Positions 6,129-7,530 of a DNA stretch of 7,530 bases are shown here, one piece after another; position 1 is the first letter of the stretch; every line of letters begins with the position of its first letter. Origin of the DNA: SFEL01 sp045603585 (lineage in GTDB: Bacteria > Bacillota > Clostridia > Christensenellales > CAG-138); the NCBI GenBank assembly GCA_045603585.1, contig JAZUMK010000048.1:1-7530 (forward strand), written 5' to 3'. The position numbers and the translations under genes were made by a program. The notes under the pieces are model-generated. The model was given only the letters and a program-made list of their open reading frames with translations. It was not told the DNA's origin and did no database searches.

Positions 6129-6184
6129 GGTAACCGCTGAAAAGCACAAAATTTTATAGGATAATATCCGGAGGAATTTACTCA

Positions 6185-7495
6185 ATGAAGAAGATTCTGG
6201 CAACTGTTCTGGCTCTTGTTATGGCGCTGTCCATGGCAGCCTGCGCAAAGCCCGCTGAAGCTCCCGCTGAGGAAGCTTCCGCTGATGTACCCATGCAGTA
6301 TATGACCGCTGACGAGCTGGAAGCAGTTCTCGGCACCGACGGCTACACCGTACTGGATGTGCGCAAGGCCGCTGACTATGAAGTATCCCACATCGTAGGC
6401 GCTCTCGGCTATGATATGGACGCCGCCAAGGAAGGCGACGCCGAAGCAGGCATCGCTACCATGACTGCCGCCACCGAAGGCGTTGATGACAATCTGGTTC
6501 TGGTTTGTTACTCCGGCAAGCGCTACGCACAGGCCACCACCAACGCTCTCTCCGCCATCGGCTACGACATGAGCAAGGTATTCACCCTCGAGGGTGGTAT
6601 GAACAACTGGGCAGAAGTTAAGCCCGAGCTGGTTGAAGGCGCAGGCGCTGCTGAAGAAGCCGAGCCCATTGCCGCCGCTTTTGAAGGCGAGTATATCGTA
6701 AGCGCACAGTATGTGCTGGACAACCTTGCCAATGAGAACCTTCTGCTGGTTGATGCCCGCGGCGAGGATGCCGCCAAGGCAGGCACCGCTGAAGGCGCAA
6801 TCGCTGTTATCTGGCAGATGTTTGCCGATGTTGCAAGCGGTGCAGCTGGCGATCCCATGTGGGGCACCATCCTTGAGCCCGAGGCTCTCAGCGCAGCTCT
6901 GAGCGCCACCGGTATTGCTCCCGAAAAGGAGATCATCCTCTTTGCAGCCGCTCAGAACGGCTGGGGCGATGACGGTCGCATCCTTTGGGAGCTGGTTGCA
7001 GCAGGCTTCCCCAATGTTAAGATGGTAGACGGCGGCTATGATGCTCTGGTTGCCGCAGGCGCTCCCATCGTAAAGGGCGCTGCCCCTTACACTCCCGCCG
7101 AAGTTACCGTTGAGTCTATCGACATGACCCACGTTATCAACACCGATGAGCTGGTAGCGGACTATGACAGCTTCAAGATCATCGACGTTCGCGGCGATGA
7201 CGAGTACAACGGCGGCACCGCATACGGCGAGGCAAAGGGCGGTCATCTGCCCGGCGCCATCCATCTGCGCTATACCGATCTGTTCAATGCAGATTCCACC
7301 CTCAAGTCCAATGAGGAGATAGCAGCCCTTGCCGAGGCCGCAGGCCTTGCAAAGGGTGACAAGGTAGTTGCTTACTGCACTGCCGGTATCCGCTCCGCAT
7401 ACATGCAGCTGGTACTGGAAATGTGCGGCTATGAGAACACCTGGAACTACGATGAATCCTACTATCGTTGGTGCGCTGCACAGGATGTTGAGTAA
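6185..7495 (+). CDS. Lipoprotein with three rhodanese (sulfurtransferase) domains
   Basis: A 436-aa exported protein. The signal peptide (1-19: two Lys, hydrophobic core) ends at a lipobox-like SMAAC with Cys20 as lipidation site, followed by an Ala/Pro/Glu linker, so it should be anchored outside the membrane. Rhodanese 1 (about 37-147) has LDVR (57-60) and active loop CYSGKR (Cys108). Rhodanese 2 (about 165-297) has VDARG (189-193) and VDGGYDAL, but Ala residues (254-256) stand where the catalytic Cys should be. Rhodanese 3 (about 308-434) has IDVRG (333-337), GHLPGAIH, loop CTAGIR (Cys398) and an NYDESYYRW ending like thiosulfate sulfurtransferases. GGAGG (6170-6174) lies 10 bases before the ATG. 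Length and three-domain plan match E. coli YnjE. Sulfane-sulfur transfer is likely; donor and acceptor are unknown. It is divergent from the TVP38 operon. No terminator is visible in the last 35 bases of the window (7496-7530). Confidence 0.93.
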   Translation: MKKILATVLALVMALSMAACAKPAEAPAEEASADVPMQYMTADELEAVLGTDGYTVLDVRKAADYEVSHIVGALGYDMDAAKEGDAEAGIATMTAATEGVDDNLVLVCYSGKRYAQATTNALSAIGYDMSKVFTLEGGMNNWAEVKPELVEGAGAAEEAEPIAAAFEGEYIVSAQYVLDNLANENLLLVDARGEDAAKAGTAEGAIAVIWQMFADVASGAAGDPMWGTILEPEALSAALSATGIAPEKEIILFAAAQNGWGDDGRILWELVAAGFPNVKMVDGGYDALVAAGAPIVKGAAPYTPAEVTVESIDMTHVINTDELVADYDSFKIIDVRGDDEYNGGTAYGEAKGGHLPGAIHLRYTDLFNADSTLKSNEEIAALAEAAGLAKGDKVVAYCTAGIRSAYMQLVLEMCGYENTWNYDESYYRWCAAQDVE

Positions 7496-7530
7496 CCCAA
7501 AAAATTATATGAGCTAACAGGCAAAGCGGC

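Noticed and set aside
6156..6170. GATAAT close to the rhodanese ribosome binding site as a second -10 box
   Set aside because: Transcription would start inside the ribosome binding site, and no -35 box is found at the right distance; the promoter at 6100-6128 is far better.
6182..7264. A 360-codon - strand open frame opposite the rhodanese gene
   Set aside because: It is the antisense of a clear three-domain rhodanese with signal peptide and strong ribosome binding site; biased codon use of the real gene keeps this frame open.

Overview
The window looks like part of a Clostridia chromosome (Oscillospirales-type gut Firmicute). This is an inference from roughly even GC, strong GGAGG-type ribosome binding sites, a lipoprotein with a Gram-positive-style Ala-rich linker, and the family mix of AbgB-like amidohydrolases, a DUF4143 ATPase and TVP38 proteins. 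No rRNA, tRNA, CRISPR array or recognisable transposase was seen.

Region 1 (1-1740, + strand) holds the 3' end of one M20-family amidohydrolase gene and a complete second copy directly behind it, a tandem duplication. Two hairpin terminators follow. The second also faces the convergent gene beyond it and can act in both directions.

Region 2 (1759-3186, - strand) is a stand-alone AAA+ ATPase with a C-terminal DUF4143 domain. Its upstream region carries two 35-bp copies of a palindromic sequence (core TTGAAAAGTT...AACTTTTCAA) 78 bp apart. They flank a possible promoter, which suggests autoregulation.

Region 3 (about 3190-3790) has no credible gene. It contains an AT-rich stretch with short degenerate direct repeats, then a GC-rich element of about 245 bp built from nested hairpins. 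That element is bounded by TTGTGCAC/GTGCACAA inverted repeats and resembles a non-coding dispersed palindromic or MITE-like repeat.

Region 4 (3788-7495) is the most interesting part. A tight - strand operon encodes two TVP38/TMEM64 (VTT-domain) membrane proteins and a cytoplasmic protein with two CCG cysteine-rich Fe-S domains. The genes abut or overlap, and a strong terminator ends the operon. Transcribed divergently from a compact two-promoter region is a lipoprotein with three rhodanese domains, the middle one lacking its catalytic cysteine. Two TVP38 proteins, a small Fe-S protein and an exported three-domain rhodanese closely recall the protein set of the E. coli ydjXYZ...ynjE locus. This suggests a conserved envelope-associated sulfur (or selenium) handling module that uses a different Fe-S protein.
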